From Fervidicola ferrireducens (GTDB lineage Bacteria; Bacillota; Thermosediminibacteria; Thermosediminibacterales; Thermosediminibacteraceae): 58,021 bases of DNA. The notes below the pieces were generated by a model. It did not search any database, was not told the DNA's origin, and was given only the letters and a program-made list of their open reading frames with translations. Positions 1 through 9,032 of this stretch are shown here, in pieces (the stretch's first letter is position 1; the number at the start of each line of letters is the position of its first letter). The stretch spans positions 1 to 58,021 of the forward strand of contig NZ_LOED01000014.1 of the NCBI RefSeq assembly GCF_001562425.1. The letters are read 5' to 3'. A program made the translations under genes and the position numbers.

Positions 1-64
<64 letters not shown>

Positions 65-152
65 TAAGAAGGATTTAAATTTTCTTTATAGAATAAATTC
101 ATAATAAAACTATTGCTTTTATTGCACGAGCAACGAAGGAGTGACATCAAGA

Positions 153-1274
153 ATGCTCACATATTTTGATAATAATACCAAAATTAATTTAGATTTGATT
201 GAAAGTCTTTCAAACTTCAAAACAGAATTCAATATAGACTGTTTAAGTATTTATTTGGTGGATAATAAAAGAATATATGATGTCGAAGAAATTGGGACCG
301 AAATTACTGATACTGCCCTCTCTTTAAAAATCCTACAAAATAATAATATTGTGAGTCTTGCATGTGAGAGCTTAAAACCTGTTTATCATCTTATCGAAGA
401 CGATGATACTATTGTTCCAATGAATAAAAATTTTATCGAAGAAGTATGTATCCCTATAAAAGTAGAGAAACATAAAGATATTATTGTTTGCGTGTATTTT
501 GGATTCACTAATAAAACTAAAGATATCGCAGAATTACTATCTTTATTCTTCAGTAAATTTAATCTATTTGAAATATATTCTTACGCATTTTCAAAATACA
601 GCCAATTAATCGGTATTGAAAGAATTTCAAGACTTCTAATGGTGCTTGAAGATAATATAAAATTTAACCAGCCGTCTTTAAGACTGCATGCCTTCAATGT
701 AGCGTTCTGGTCTGTTGAAATAGCTAAGAAACTGAATTTCTCGAAGAGCGACCTTGAAAAACTCTACTACGCAGCTTTATTCCATGACATTGGGAAAATA
801 AGAATCAAAAGCAGTATAATCAATAAAGAAGGCTCATTGACAGAAGAAGAATACGAGGAAGTTAAACGCCATGCAGAGTATGGATATATAATTACAAAGG
901 AATTGTTAGGTGATATATATCCTGAGATCCCTTTATGGGTAAAATACCATCATGAAATGTATGATGGAAGCGGTTACCCCACCGGATTAAAAGGTAATGA
1001 TATCCCTCTCCCAAGCAGGATTATTAAGGTCGCAGATGTAATAGATGTCTTGCATTCCCCAAGAAGCTATAAACAAACCGTTTCCGTTGACAAAATAATT
1101 GCCGAACTCAAAAGATGCAGCAAAAAAGACTTTGATCCAGAAGTTGTAGATGCAGCACTAGAAGTAATTAACGAAAGAATTATATTACCGATGGATATAT
1201 TAAAGTCAGTGGGCGAAAAAATTTTGCCAGCATACCTTTCACTACAAACTTACAAAGATATAATTAATTTATAG
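153..1274 (+). CDS. HD-GYP domain protein, probable cyclic-di-GMP phosphodiesterase
   Basis: The protein has about 373 residues. The first 145 or so form an alpha/beta, GAF-like sensory region with no recognised ligand motif. The C-terminal half is an HD-GYP domain, with HDIGKI near residue 211, a His pair near 266 and the DGSGYP loop near 271-276. The family hydrolyses c-di-GMP to pGpG or GMP at a di- or tri-iron centre. No membrane segment is seen, so it should be cytosolic. A GTG at 141 gives a longer frame, but it overlaps the AAGGAG at 136-141. The ATG at 153 is correctly spaced from that site and is preferred. The gene is AT-rich. Its TAG stop is followed in the same frame by the PilZ-like ORF, so the two may once have been a single protein. 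Confidence 0.85.
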   Translation: MLTYFDNNTKINLDLIESLSNFKTEFNIDCLSIYLVDNKRIYDVEEIGTEITDTALSLKILQNNNIVSLACESLKPVYHLIEDDDTIVPMNKNFIEEVCIPIKVEKHKDIIVCVYFGFTNKTKDIAELLSLFFSKFNLFEIYSYAFSKYSQLIGIERISRLLMVLEDNIKFNQPSLRLHAFNVAFWSVEIAKKLNFSKSDLEKLYYAALFHDIGKIRIKSSIINKEGSLTEEEYEEVKRHAEYGYIITKELLGDIYPEIPLWVKYHHEMYDGSGYPTGLKGNDIPLPSRIIKVADVIDVLHSPRSYKQTVSVDKIIAELKRCSKKDFDPEVVDAALEVINERIILPMDILKSVGEKILPAYLSLQTYKDIINL

Positions 1275-1343
1275 GGATATTTTTACCTTAATGAAGAGAA
1301 AAGTTATTTTAAATCTACTAATACTACTAAAGATATAGAAGAC

Positions 1344-1817
1344 TTGTGGAATTTAATCTCAGCTTCTCTTGTCATAGAAAAATTTAATTCAATATATGAG
1401 TATGAAGTTGATGTAGTTCCAATAGATGAAAACAATTATCTAATTTCAAATATAAGGCTTCTTGAAAAAAAGAGCTATGTATCCATATTATGGGAGTTAG
1501 ATGCATATTTAATTACACAAGACGGTAAGAATATAAACGTTAAAGTCAAAAGACTGTCGGGCGACTATCTGTTATTTGTATGTGATAATTCTTACACTTT
1601 CAATATGGCAAATCCTTACAAAATGAGGCTTCAATTTGAAGATGGTGAAGTATTAATTTTAAACGGGAGAATCACCTACAGTTACCCTGTATCTGATAAT
1701 TGCATTTATTGTAAATATACCTTTGTAAATATTCCAGAGGCAACAAGAGATAAATTGTTCAGGCAGATTTTTAGAAAACAAATTGAGTTAAGGAAACATG
1801 TGAGATCCTCTCCCTAA
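1344..1817 (+). CDS. PilZ-like protein, start uncertain, in frame with the upstream HD-GYP gene
   Basis: The product is 157 aa if it starts at the TTG at 1344. The C-terminal part resembles a PilZ/YcgR-type beta-barrel ending, with alternating beta strands and the tail motif RQIFRKQIELRK. The N-terminal RxxxR c-di-GMP signature is not obvious. The same frame is open back to 1275, immediately after the HD-GYP TAG at 1272-1274, and contains no ATG and no convincing ribosome site. It could be a separate gene with a weak start, or the C-terminal half of an HD-GYP-PilZ fusion cut by a nonsense mutation or sequencing error. Adjacency to an HD-GYP enzyme supports a c-di-GMP role. Family assignment is by pattern only. 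Confidence 0.5.
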   Translation: MWNLISASLVIEKFNSIYEYEVDVVPIDENNYLISNIRLLEKKSYVSILWELDAYLITQDGKNINVKVKRLSGDYLLFVCDNSYTFNMANPYKMRLQFEDGEVLILNGRITYSYPVSDNCIYCKYTFVNIPEATRDKLFRQIFRKQIELRKHVRSSP

Positions 1818-1904
1818 TGAATTAGGAAGTACCATTACCAGAGGAATTATTTTCTCGTGACCGGGCTTGCTACGAGGAAAGTCCTGGCCTACCTGTTCCT
1901 GCCT

Positions 1905-3554
1905 TTAAAGATTGCGCGCGTCACTCAGGCGGTTGTCCTTAAGTACCGTCTTCTTTGCCGGGGGAGCGTAAGTCCGTATGATCTGTTCGGCTACTTTAAT
2001 CCCATCTACGGCGGCCGAGACAATACCTCCGGCATAGCCGGCTCCTTCCCCTGCGGGATACAACCCTTTTAGCGATACGGACTGAAAGTCTTCTCCCCTT
2101 AAAATCCGCAGAGGAGCCGAGCTACGCGTTTCTACTCCCGTCAATACCGCTTCCTTGCCCGCAAAGCCGGGCATCCGACGATCGAAGTCGATGAGCGCTC
2201 TTCTCAAGGGCTCGGCAATGAAGTCAGGAAGTATCCGATCCAGATTTGCCGGTATCACCCCCGGACGGTAAGTGGGTTGCAACCTATCAAAGCTTGAGGA
2301 TTCCTGGCGCATGAGGAAGTCAACGACCTTCTGGGCCGGGGCCCTATAGCCACCTCCTCCCAGGAGGTATGCAGCCTTCTCCATCTTTTCCTGCAGGGCA
2401 ACTCCTCCCAAGATATCTTCATCCCAATCTTTAGGGCTCACTGTAACCAAGAGCGCACTATTGGCCACTCCGGAATCACGAGCGCAGTAGCTCATGCCGT
2501 TTACTACCACCTGATTCTCTCCCGAGGCACTGGCAATCACGTAGCCCCCCGGGCACATGCAGAATGAATAGACATTCCTTCCCGTCTCCTCGTCCTGATA
2601 GGTAATACGGTACTCAGCCGCCGGAAGCCGCGGATGCCCAGCGTATTTACCGTACTGGATCCTATCGATCAGGGCCTGCGGATGCTCGATCCTCACCCCA
2701 ACAGCAAACGCCTTGGGAGTAAGGCTTACCCCTTTGCGGTAAAGCAAGCGATAAACATCACGAGCCGAATGCCCAACCGCCAAAACCAGCACCTCCGCAT
2801 CGACCTCGATGGCGTCGTTTATAACCGCCCCCTTTATATGCCCACCCTCGGCAATAAGATCCGTGAGCCGCGCTTCGAAATATATCTCGCCACCCAGTTC
2901 CAGGATACGCCGCCTCATATTGTAGACTATCTCCCTGAGTCGGTCGGTACCAACGTGCGGGTTTTTCAAGTATTCGATCTCGGGAGGTGCGCCCATGGAC
3001 ACCAGCGTCTTAAACACTTTCTCTACTCGTACATCGCCGATGCGCGTGGTCAGTTTACCATCAGAAAACGTTCCTGCTCCTCCCTCACCGAACTGTACAT
3101 TCGATTCGGGATCGAGCTCGCCACACTGCCAAAAACGCTCGACATCCTCGACCCGTCGCCTTAAGTCTCTGCCCCTTTCAACCACCACCGGCTTATAACC
3201 ATATTCAGCCAGCGTGAGGGCGCAAAAAAGCCCGGCCGGTCCAGCCCCAACGATCAACGGTGAATACGTTAACCGCTCACTTCCCAAAGCAAGCGGTTCT
3301 TCCCTGACAGGCTCCACCAAGGATATGTCCGGGGCCCTAAAGATCGAACGGGGAAGCCGCATACCCCCTTTTAGCTTGACATCCACGTGGTAGGTGAAAT
3401 ACACCTCGGCCCGCCGGGCATCGATGGCCTTGCGTGCAATCTTCAGATCCTCGATGGTCTCCGGATTTACCCCTAACCGCTGCGCCGCTTTTTTTATGAG
3501 CAGCGCTTCTTCTTCGTCAACGTGCAGCCGTAAGTTGTGCACTCTTACAATCAT
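1905..3554 (-). CDS. FAD-dependent dehydrogenase (COG2509-like), function unknown
   Basis: The 549-aa protein has an unusual N-terminal region of about 95 residues before the dinucleotide-binding motif GAGPAGLFCALTLAEYG (around residue 103). It continues with an ERG-type ribose-binding stretch and a Gly-rich VQFGEGGAGTFSDGKL segment. A C-terminal GYAGGIVSAAVDGI motif closes the FAD site. Length and arrangement fit the uncharacterised FAD-dependent dehydrogenase family common in Firmicutes; no substrate is known. It appears cytosolic. It converges with the PilZ-like ORF and has clearly higher GC than the two genes on its left, which suggests a compositional boundary near 1850. Confidence 0.85.
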   Translation of the reverse strand: MIVRVHNLRLHVDEEEALLIKKAAQRLGVNPETIEDLKIARKAIDARRAEVYFTYHVDVKLKGGMRLPRSIFRAPDISLVEPVREEPLALGSERLTYSPLIVGAGPAGLFCALTLAEYGYKPVVVERGRDLRRRVEDVERFWQCGELDPESNVQFGEGGAGTFSDGKLTTRIGDVRVEKVFKTLVSMGAPPEIEYLKNPHVGTDRLREIVYNMRRRILELGGEIYFEARLTDLIAEGGHIKGAVINDAIEVDAEVLVLAVGHSARDVYRLLYRKGVSLTPKAFAVGVRIEHPQALIDRIQYGKYAGHPRLPAAEYRITYQDEETGRNVYSFCMCPGGYVIASASGENQVVVNGMSYCARDSGVANSALLVTVSPKDWDEDILGGVALQEKMEKAAYLLGGGGYRAPAQKVVDFLMRQESSSFDRLQPTYRPGVIPANLDRILPDFIAEPLRRALIDFDRRMPGFAGKEAVLTGVETRSSAPLRILRGEDFQSVSLKGLYPAGEGAGYAGGIVSAAVDGIKVAEQIIRTYAPPAKKTVLKDNRLSDARNL

Positions 3555-3647
3555 ATACCATTCCCTTCCGTTGTCGGTTCTACATCCTGTTGATTTAAAA
3601 AAACCTTTTCCGTTTCCAATCCCTCAAACCAGTATAAAATATACATG

Positions 3648-4145
3648 TCATTTTCTAGGAGCTCTCTTTTTGTAAGCCTCGCCTCCTAATCGAAAATTCT
3701 GACTACCTTGTTGGGAATGGAAATAGTAGTTTTTGAATGCTAAAATATCGTCATAAAATCCCATTTTAAATATCAAAATATTAACTCCTATTATAATTAT
3801 TGCTAAGATAACTAAATACAAAGCACCCCCAAAAGCATCTAAAATATTTAACACACGCAGTAATTCCCAAACCAAATAAACAGGCAGTAAACCGAAGATT
3901 AAAATGTAAACCATTGATAATAGAAACATAGTTACCTTAAACGCCATTCTATTCCCTTTATAATACAAAAAGATATTGAATAAAACCAGCCCATTAATGA
4001 TGATTTTTTCTGCTAATACCTTAATACCATTAGATATTAAATTAGCAGTAAAATCTCCGAACAAAAGAAGAATTAAAATAATTATACCAGTATTTACAAT
4101 TTTTCTGCCTCTGTTAACCTGCTCATTATTAAAAAACAAAACCAT
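3648..4145 (-). CDS. Small integral membrane protein, unrecognised
   Basis: The 165-aa protein has about four hydrophobic segments (roughly residues 17-37, 45-62, 70-95 and 102-126) and a polar, basic tail ending in KKRAPRK. A GGGGAGAG ribosome site precedes the ATG. It lies downstream of glmS but is separated from it by a hairpin terminator, so it is probably transcribed from its own promoter. It is AT-rich, unlike the neighbouring glm genes. I do not recognise the family and assign no function beyond membrane location. Confidence 0.65.
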   Translation of the reverse strand: MVLFFNNEQVNRGRKIVNTGIIILILLLFGDFTANLISNGIKVLAEKIIINGLVLFNIFLYYKGNRMAFKVTMFLLSMVYILIFGLLPVYLVWELLRVLNILDAFGGALYLVILAIIIIGVNILIFKMGFYDDILAFKNYYFHSQQGSQNFRLGGEAYKKRAPRK

Positions 4146-4161
4146 CTCTCTCCCCAGTAGG

Positions 4162-4219
4162 AAAAAGGGATAAGTAGCATAAAGCCCGCATTTCTCAAGG
4201 CTTTACCACTTATCCCTTT
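4162..4219 (-). terminator. Rho-independent terminator after glmS
   Basis: An imperfect inverted repeat pairs GGGATAAGT/AAAGCC with GGCTTT/ACTTATCCC. On the minus strand it is followed by CCCTTTTTCC, giving a U-tract. It lies between the glmS stop and the start of the 165-aa membrane gene. Confidence 0.7.
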
Positions 4220-4292
4220 GCTATTTCATTGCTACTTGACCCTTAAACCTCTTCCCTTTTGCCTCCCCAAACGGAATCACTTTTTTCTACAC

Positions 4293-6122
4293 TTACTCCA
4301 CCGTTACACTCTTGGCGAGGTTTCTCGGCTTATCCACGTCGCAGCCACGAGCAACGGCGGCGTAATATGCGAAAAGTTGTAAGGGTATAACAGCGAGTAC
4401 AGGCGTCAGCATCGGGTGGGTTTTGGGGATGTACATTACACGATCCGCAGATTTTGCGATATCTTCGTTTCCTTCATTGGCAAGGGCAATTACGGCCGCA
4501 CCCCTTGCCTTGACTTCCTTAATATTGCTCAGGGTCTTTTCGTACAAATGCTCCTGCGTTACCAGGGATATAACCGGCACACCCTCCGTGACCAGGGCCA
4601 GAGTGCCGTGTTTCAGTTCGCCCGCAGCATAAGCTTCCGCATGAATGTAAGAGATTTCTTTCAGCTTCAGTGCCCCTTCCAAAGCTACTGCGTAGTCCAG
4701 ACCCCTGCCTATATAAAATATGTGCTCTCTTTGAGCGTACTCTTCGGCCATTTTTTTGATTTCGCTTTCAGAATCAAGGATGACCTTTGCCTGGTCGGGC
4801 AGCTTTTTCAAAGCCAGTGCGATTTCGGCGAATTCCTCACCGGAAATGGTCCCGAGAAGTTTTGCAAAGTGAAGAGCTATTAAATTCAGGGCAACGAGCT
4901 GGGTACTGTACGCCTTGGTAGAAGCAACGGCAATTTCTGGGCCGGCCCACGTGTATAGCACATCGTCGGCCTCCCGGGAAACGGAGCTGCCCACGACGTT
5001 GGTTATTGCAAGCACCCTAGCCCCTAGTTTTTTGGATTCGCGAAGCGCCGCTAAAGTGTCGGCTGTTTCTCCGGACTGGCTGATTATTATCACCAACGTG
5101 TCCTTGCCGACCATGGGTTCCCTGTATCGAAATTCCGAAGCCAAGTCAACTTCCACAGGGAGGCGGGCAAGTTTTTCTATAATGTACTTACCCACCACGC
5201 CGGCGTGGTAAGCGGTGCCGCAGGCCACTATGAATATCTTCTTGAGATTTTCTAACTCTTCTTTGGTTATCTTTATATCATCCAGCCTTACTTCTCCCCT
5301 TTCGGGGTAAAGCCGCCCTGTCATGGTATCCCGCAGAGCCTTGGGCTGTTCGTGAATTTCCTTCAGCATAAAGTGCGGGTATCCACCCTTCTCAGCCGCC
5401 ACTGCATCCCATTTTACTTCAAATACTTCCTTGGATACGGGATTACCTTCAAAATCCGTAATCTCGACGCCAGTCTTGGTTATTTTCGCCATTTCCCCAT
5501 CTTCAAGGATGTAGACGCGACGGGTATACTGAAGTATGGCTGGTATATCCGATGCTACAAAATTCTCGCCGCTTCCGAGGCCCACTATAAGCGGACTTGA
5601 CTTCCGCGCAGCCACCAATGTCTCCGGTTCTTTGCTGGAAATCACCCCGAGGGCGAAGGAGCCTTCGAGCTTTTTTACCGCCATCCTTACCGCTTCGAAC
5701 AAATCTCCCTTGTAAAAATGCTCAATCAGATGAGGCACGACTTCCGTATCGGTTTCGGACTCAAACCTATGTCCTCGGGATTCTAGCCATTCCTTGAGTT
5801 CCTGGAAGTTTTCGATGATACCGTTGTGTACCACAATAAAATCTCCCGAACAATCGCTATGGGGGTGAGCATTGACATCGGAGGGTCTGCCGTGAGTAGC
5901 CCACCGGGTATGACCTATGCCGATATGACCTTCAGGATAAGCTCCTCCTAGCTTTTCTTCCAAAATTTTTATTTTGCCCTCGCTTTTTACCACTTTCATG
6001 CTGCAGGAATTGTACACGGCGATACCTGCCGAATCGTATCCCCTGTACTCCAGTCTTTTTAGCCCATCTATCAAAACGGGAGCAGCTTCCCTGTCTCCCA
6101 CATAGCCGACAATTCCACACAT
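4293..6122 (-). CDS. glmS: Glutamine--fructose-6-phosphate aminotransferase (isomerising)
   Basis: The 609-aa enzyme makes glucosamine-6-phosphate from fructose-6-phosphate and glutamine, the first step to UDP-GlcNAc for peptidoglycan. It starts MCGIVGYVG, so Cys2 is the N-terminal nucleophile of the glutaminase domain (about residues 1-230). Two SIS sugar-isomerase domains follow, with the SQSGETADT phosphate loop near residue 350 and the conserved C-terminal AKSVTVE. Length is typical. A glmS ribozyme occupies the leader, so expression should fall when glucosamine-6-phosphate accumulates. It is the last gene of the cdaA-cdaR-glmM-glmS cluster. Confidence 0.98.
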   Translation of the reverse strand: MCGIVGYVGDREAAPVLIDGLKRLEYRGYDSAGIAVYNSCSMKVVKSEGKIKILEEKLGGAYPEGHIGIGHTRWATHGRPSDVNAHPHSDCSGDFIVVHNGIIENFQELKEWLESRGHRFESETDTEVVPHLIEHFYKGDLFEAVRMAVKKLEGSFALGVISSKEPETLVAARKSSPLIVGLGSGENFVASDIPAILQYTRRVYILEDGEMAKITKTGVEITDFEGNPVSKEVFEVKWDAVAAEKGGYPHFMLKEIHEQPKALRDTMTGRLYPERGEVRLDDIKITKEELENLKKIFIVACGTAYHAGVVGKYIIEKLARLPVEVDLASEFRYREPMVGKDTLVIIISQSGETADTLAALRESKKLGARVLAITNVVGSSVSREADDVLYTWAGPEIAVASTKAYSTQLVALNLIALHFAKLLGTISGEEFAEIALALKKLPDQAKVILDSESEIKKMAEEYAQREHIFYIGRGLDYAVALEGALKLKEISYIHAEAYAAGELKHGTLALVTEGVPVISLVTQEHLYEKTLSNIKEVKARGAAVIALANEGNEDIAKSADRVMYIPKTHPMLTPVLAVIPLQLFAYYAAVARGCDVDKPRNLAKSVTVE

Positions 6123-6174
6123 AGCCTTTTCCTGCCTTTCTTTTTAATTTTCAAGGTTCAACGCAATTCAATCC

Positions 6175-6320
6175 TGCTGAAGACCCCTTTGTCCCGGCGA
6201 TCGCTCGCCGGTTTTGTAGGCCTCTTACGGTGGCAGGTCACCGTGGGGCATCCGCCGAAAGTTCGATAAACCCCATCCTCGTCAGCTCCCGAAGAAAATT
6301 CCTCCGAGAGCTCAGGCGCT
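6175..6320 (-). ncRNA. glmS ribozyme (glucosamine-6-phosphate-activated) in the glmS leader
   Basis: On the minus strand the leader carries the conserved core in order: AGCGCC (cleavage expected before the G at 6319), GACGAGGATGGGGTTTATCG, TTTCGGCGGATGCC, and the CACGGTGACC...CACCGT hairpin. These match the known glmS ribozyme catalytic core and pseudoknot strands. It ends about 50 nt before the glmS ATG. The 3' boundary is approximate. In this family, glucosamine-6-phosphate acts as a cofactor for self-cleavage and destabilises the mRNA. Confidence 0.95.
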
Positions 6321-6452
6321 TTTTAAAGTCTCCGTATTTTTTAAGTCAAAACACATATTCTTATTAATGCTATATCTCACCCCTTTCTCTTTTCTTTAAC
6401 CGTGTCGACCGGTGCCTTTTGACTTCCATCACCTCCTTTAAAAGGGTCCAGT

Positions 6453-7793
6453 TTAAGACAGTTCTTCTCTTATCACATCGGCTAGCCGCAAGGCCAGTTC
6501 GTTTATAACTTTTTCGTCCTCTCCCTCGACCATCACTCGGATTAGAGGTTCGGTACCCGATGGCCGAACCACGACACGGCCGTTTTCGCCCAGTAGGGCT
6601 TCGGCTTCTTCAATAGCTTCCTTTATTTTTCTGTTTTCGATGTATCCGGACTTGTTCTTCACTTTTACATTTACAAGTACCTGCGGATACACTTTCATTA
6701 TATTCCTTAATTCCGACATCGGTTTTCCGGATTCTGCCATTACCGAAAGCAGTTTTACCGCCGTTAATATGCCGTCTCCCGTAGTATTGTGGTCTAGAAA
6801 GATTATGTGCCCCGATTGTTCTCCTCCCAGATTGTAGCCTCCTTTCAGCATTTCCTCCAGCACATATCTGTCTCCCACTTTAGTCCTTAGCGTCTTTATC
6901 CCCCTGTTTTTCAACGCCACCTCGAATCCCATGTTGCTCATTACAGTTGCTACCACGGTATCGTTCTTCAAAATCCCGCGGCTTTTCATATAATCGGCAC
7001 ATATGGCCATGATGTGGTCCCCATCGATAATTTCGCCATTTTCGTCGCAGGCGATGAGCCGGTCGGCGTCGCCGTCAAAAGAAAGGCCGACGTCGGCCCT
7101 GACTTCCCTCATGAAGCGTGATATAACTTCTGGGTTCGTTGAACCGCAATTAACGTTTATGTTGCACCCATCGGGACAGTCGTTTATGACGAAGACTTCC
7201 GCCCCCAGCTCTCTGAATACCAGCGGAGCAATCTTATATGCTGCACCGTTCGCGCAGTCTAAAGCTATCTTAATACCTGTAAAATCACGATTGGCTATGG
7301 ATTTTATAAATTCCGCATAAGGACAAATGCCATCTTCGCTGAAAACCTTGCCCACTTCCGGCCCTGTTGGGCTTTTTATCCGGTCATCGCAATCCTCTAA
7401 CAAAGCCTCGATTTCGTCTTCCATTGCATCGGGCAATTTGAAGCCTTCGCTGTTGAAAAATTTTATGCCGTTGTATTCCACAGGGTTGTGGGAAGCGGAA
7501 ATAACCACTCCCGCATCGGCGCCAAAATGACGGGTCAAATATGCCACCGCCGGAGTCGGAACTATCCCAACTTTTAAAACGTTCGCCCCTGTAGAACAAA
7601 TCCCGGCTATAAGTGCGGCCTCCAGCATGTCCCCGGATATGCGGGTATCCCTGCCGACTACTATCGTGGGCCTGCGGTGATTTTCAGAAAGCACATGAGC
7701 TCCTGCTCTCCCAAGCCGATAGGCCAGCAAAGGGGTAAGTTCCTTATTGGCAATCCCTCTCACTCCGTCTGTGCCAAAAAGTCTTTCTCCCAT
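6453..7793 (-). CDS. glmM: Phosphoglucosamine mutase
   Basis: The 446-aa enzyme interconverts glucosamine-6-phosphate and glucosamine-1-phosphate. It begins with the family hallmark GERLFGTDGVRG. The phosphoserine loop GVVISASHNP places the catalytic Ser at about residue 101, the metal-binding loop DGDADR lies near residue 240, and the sugar-phosphate loop RPSGTEPLIRVM is near the C-terminus. Length is typical. It lies 33 bp downstream of cdaR and is probably cotranscribed with cdaA-cdaR. CdaR and GlmM are known partners of CdaA in Firmicutes, so the order itself supports a regulated c-di-AMP/cell-wall module. Confidence 0.98.
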   Translation of the reverse strand: MGERLFGTDGVRGIANKELTPLLAYRLGRAGAHVLSENHRRPTIVVGRDTRISGDMLEAALIAGICSTGANVLKVGIVPTPAVAYLTRHFGADAGVVISASHNPVEYNGIKFFNSEGFKLPDAMEDEIEALLEDCDDRIKSPTGPEVGKVFSEDGICPYAEFIKSIANRDFTGIKIALDCANGAAYKIAPLVFRELGAEVFVINDCPDGCNINVNCGSTNPEVISRFMREVRADVGLSFDGDADRLIACDENGEIIDGDHIMAICADYMKSRGILKNDTVVATVMSNMGFEVALKNRGIKTLRTKVGDRYVLEEMLKGGYNLGGEQSGHIIFLDHNTTGDGILTAVKLLSVMAESGKPMSELRNIMKVYPQVLVNVKVKNKSGYIENRKIKEAIEEAEALLGENGRVVVRPSGTEPLIRVMVEGEDEKVINELALRLADVIREELS

Positions 7794-7826
7794 GGAATTC
7801 TCCTCTCCAGACTCTTTGTCTAAATT

Positions 7827-9032
7827 TTATTGTCTTTTAATAGTTACTTTTACAGTATCAGGTTCTACGCTGATTAACTCATAAGGTTCCGGAACGTCGG
7901 CTTTAATTTTTAGAATATATTCGCCCTCCGAAAGCCCCGCAGCATCAGCATATATTTTAAACGAATCTATGTCCACTCTATCTATGATACTGTTCGGTCC
8001 CCGAACTGTCAACATAAATTCTCCATCCTCAGGAACTACCCTCAATCCAGCTTGCAGGTTTCTGAAACTGATATCATCGCCGGTGAAACTTAATGCTTTC
8101 AAGTCGGCCCTTTCGATTTCCACCAAAACCCTTACCTTGCTCAATGCCTCATCGAAAGGCTGAACCCCGCGCGGCATCTGCAACCCAGCCTCCACCGACA
8201 TGTTCTGGGAAAGTCCGCTTACGTTTATCGGTTCCGTAGAAATTTGGTTGATATTTTTTAAAACCTCAACATTGCCGGTGACCATAACCACCGAAGGTTC
8301 GACTCTCACTTCTTTAATCATATACCCTTCTTCGGGATTGCCTCTTATATTTGGCGTGACCGGGACAGTAGCCACCGGCACTATGGGTATCCTCACTTCC
8401 ACCGTTTCGGGTCTGTAGGTAACCCCTTTTTGTTCATTGCCCTTTGCATCCACAACCTTCACCGGAAGTGATGCGATCACCATGTTGTTTTTATCGCTAA
8501 TATCCGCTTCCACTACAGCTCTTCGCGAGGAATTCACAAGGCTCCTTGGCCCCCTCACCAAAACCGCCTGAGGAGAGGCTAAAGGTGTTTTGGCGGCAAA
8601 GCCTTCGGCGGGAACCCCTTTAACTTCCACGTAAACCGGTATTTGCTCCTCAATTACGGCCTCCAGGACCACCACGATTTCTTTCGGGGAAAAATCCAGC
8701 AGTTCAACGTTGGGCGGCACGCTCACGCTTACAGGCACCATATTTTCTCCTTCCATTCGGCCCCGCAGGTTTACCTCAGCAACGATATCCTCCGGTTTGA
8801 GGCCTGTTATTATGCTTCGCCGGGCTCTGACTTTCACGTTTACAAAGTATTGCTGCGAGGGGTCTTTTAACGCGAGGCTCGTATCATCCAGATTTTTTAA
8901 CTGAACCGGTACATCCCTCACTACATATGTAACCTGAGGATTTTGTTCATTCATGACGTACAACCAGAGCACTAGGGCCACAAGCACCGATAATATTTTT
9001 AAAGCAACATCCCCGGAGAAATACCTACCCAT
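7827..9032 (-). CDS. cdaR: CdaA regulator, YbbR-domain protein
   Basis: The 401-aa protein has one N-terminal membrane segment (around residues 8-26, ending LWLYVMNEQNP). Four repeated extracellular YbbR domains of about 80 residues follow, each rich in V-x-V strands. The NEQNP sequence after the helix is typical of CdaR/YbbR. In the family it binds the membrane cyclase CdaA and modulates c-di-AMP production. Its start overlaps the end of cdaA by 8 bp, consistent with translational coupling. Confidence 0.93.
   Translation of the reverse strand: MGRYFSGDVALKILSVLVALVLWLYVMNEQNPQVTYVVRDVPVQLKNLDDTSLALKDPSQQYFVNVKVRARRSIITGLKPEDIVAEVNLRGRMEGENMVPVSVSVPPNVELLDFSPKEIVVVLEAVIEEQIPVYVEVKGVPAEGFAAKTPLASPQAVLVRGPRSLVNSSRRAVVEADISDKNNMVIASLPVKVVDAKGNEQKGVTYRPETVEVRIPIVPVATVPVTPNIRGNPEEGYMIKEVRVEPSVVMVTGNVEVLKNINQISTEPINVSGLSQNMSVEAGLQMPRGVQPFDEALSKVRVLVEIERADLKALSFTGDDISFRNLQAGLRVVPEDGEFMLTVRGPNSIIDRVDIDSFKIYADAAGLSEGEYILKIKADVPEPYELISVEPDTVKVTIKRQ

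Noticed and set aside
1874-1884. GAGGAAAGTCC, a match to the conserved 5' motif of RNase P RNA
   Set aside because: Only about 30 nt remain before the FAD gene and none of the other RNase P elements follow. Treated as chance.
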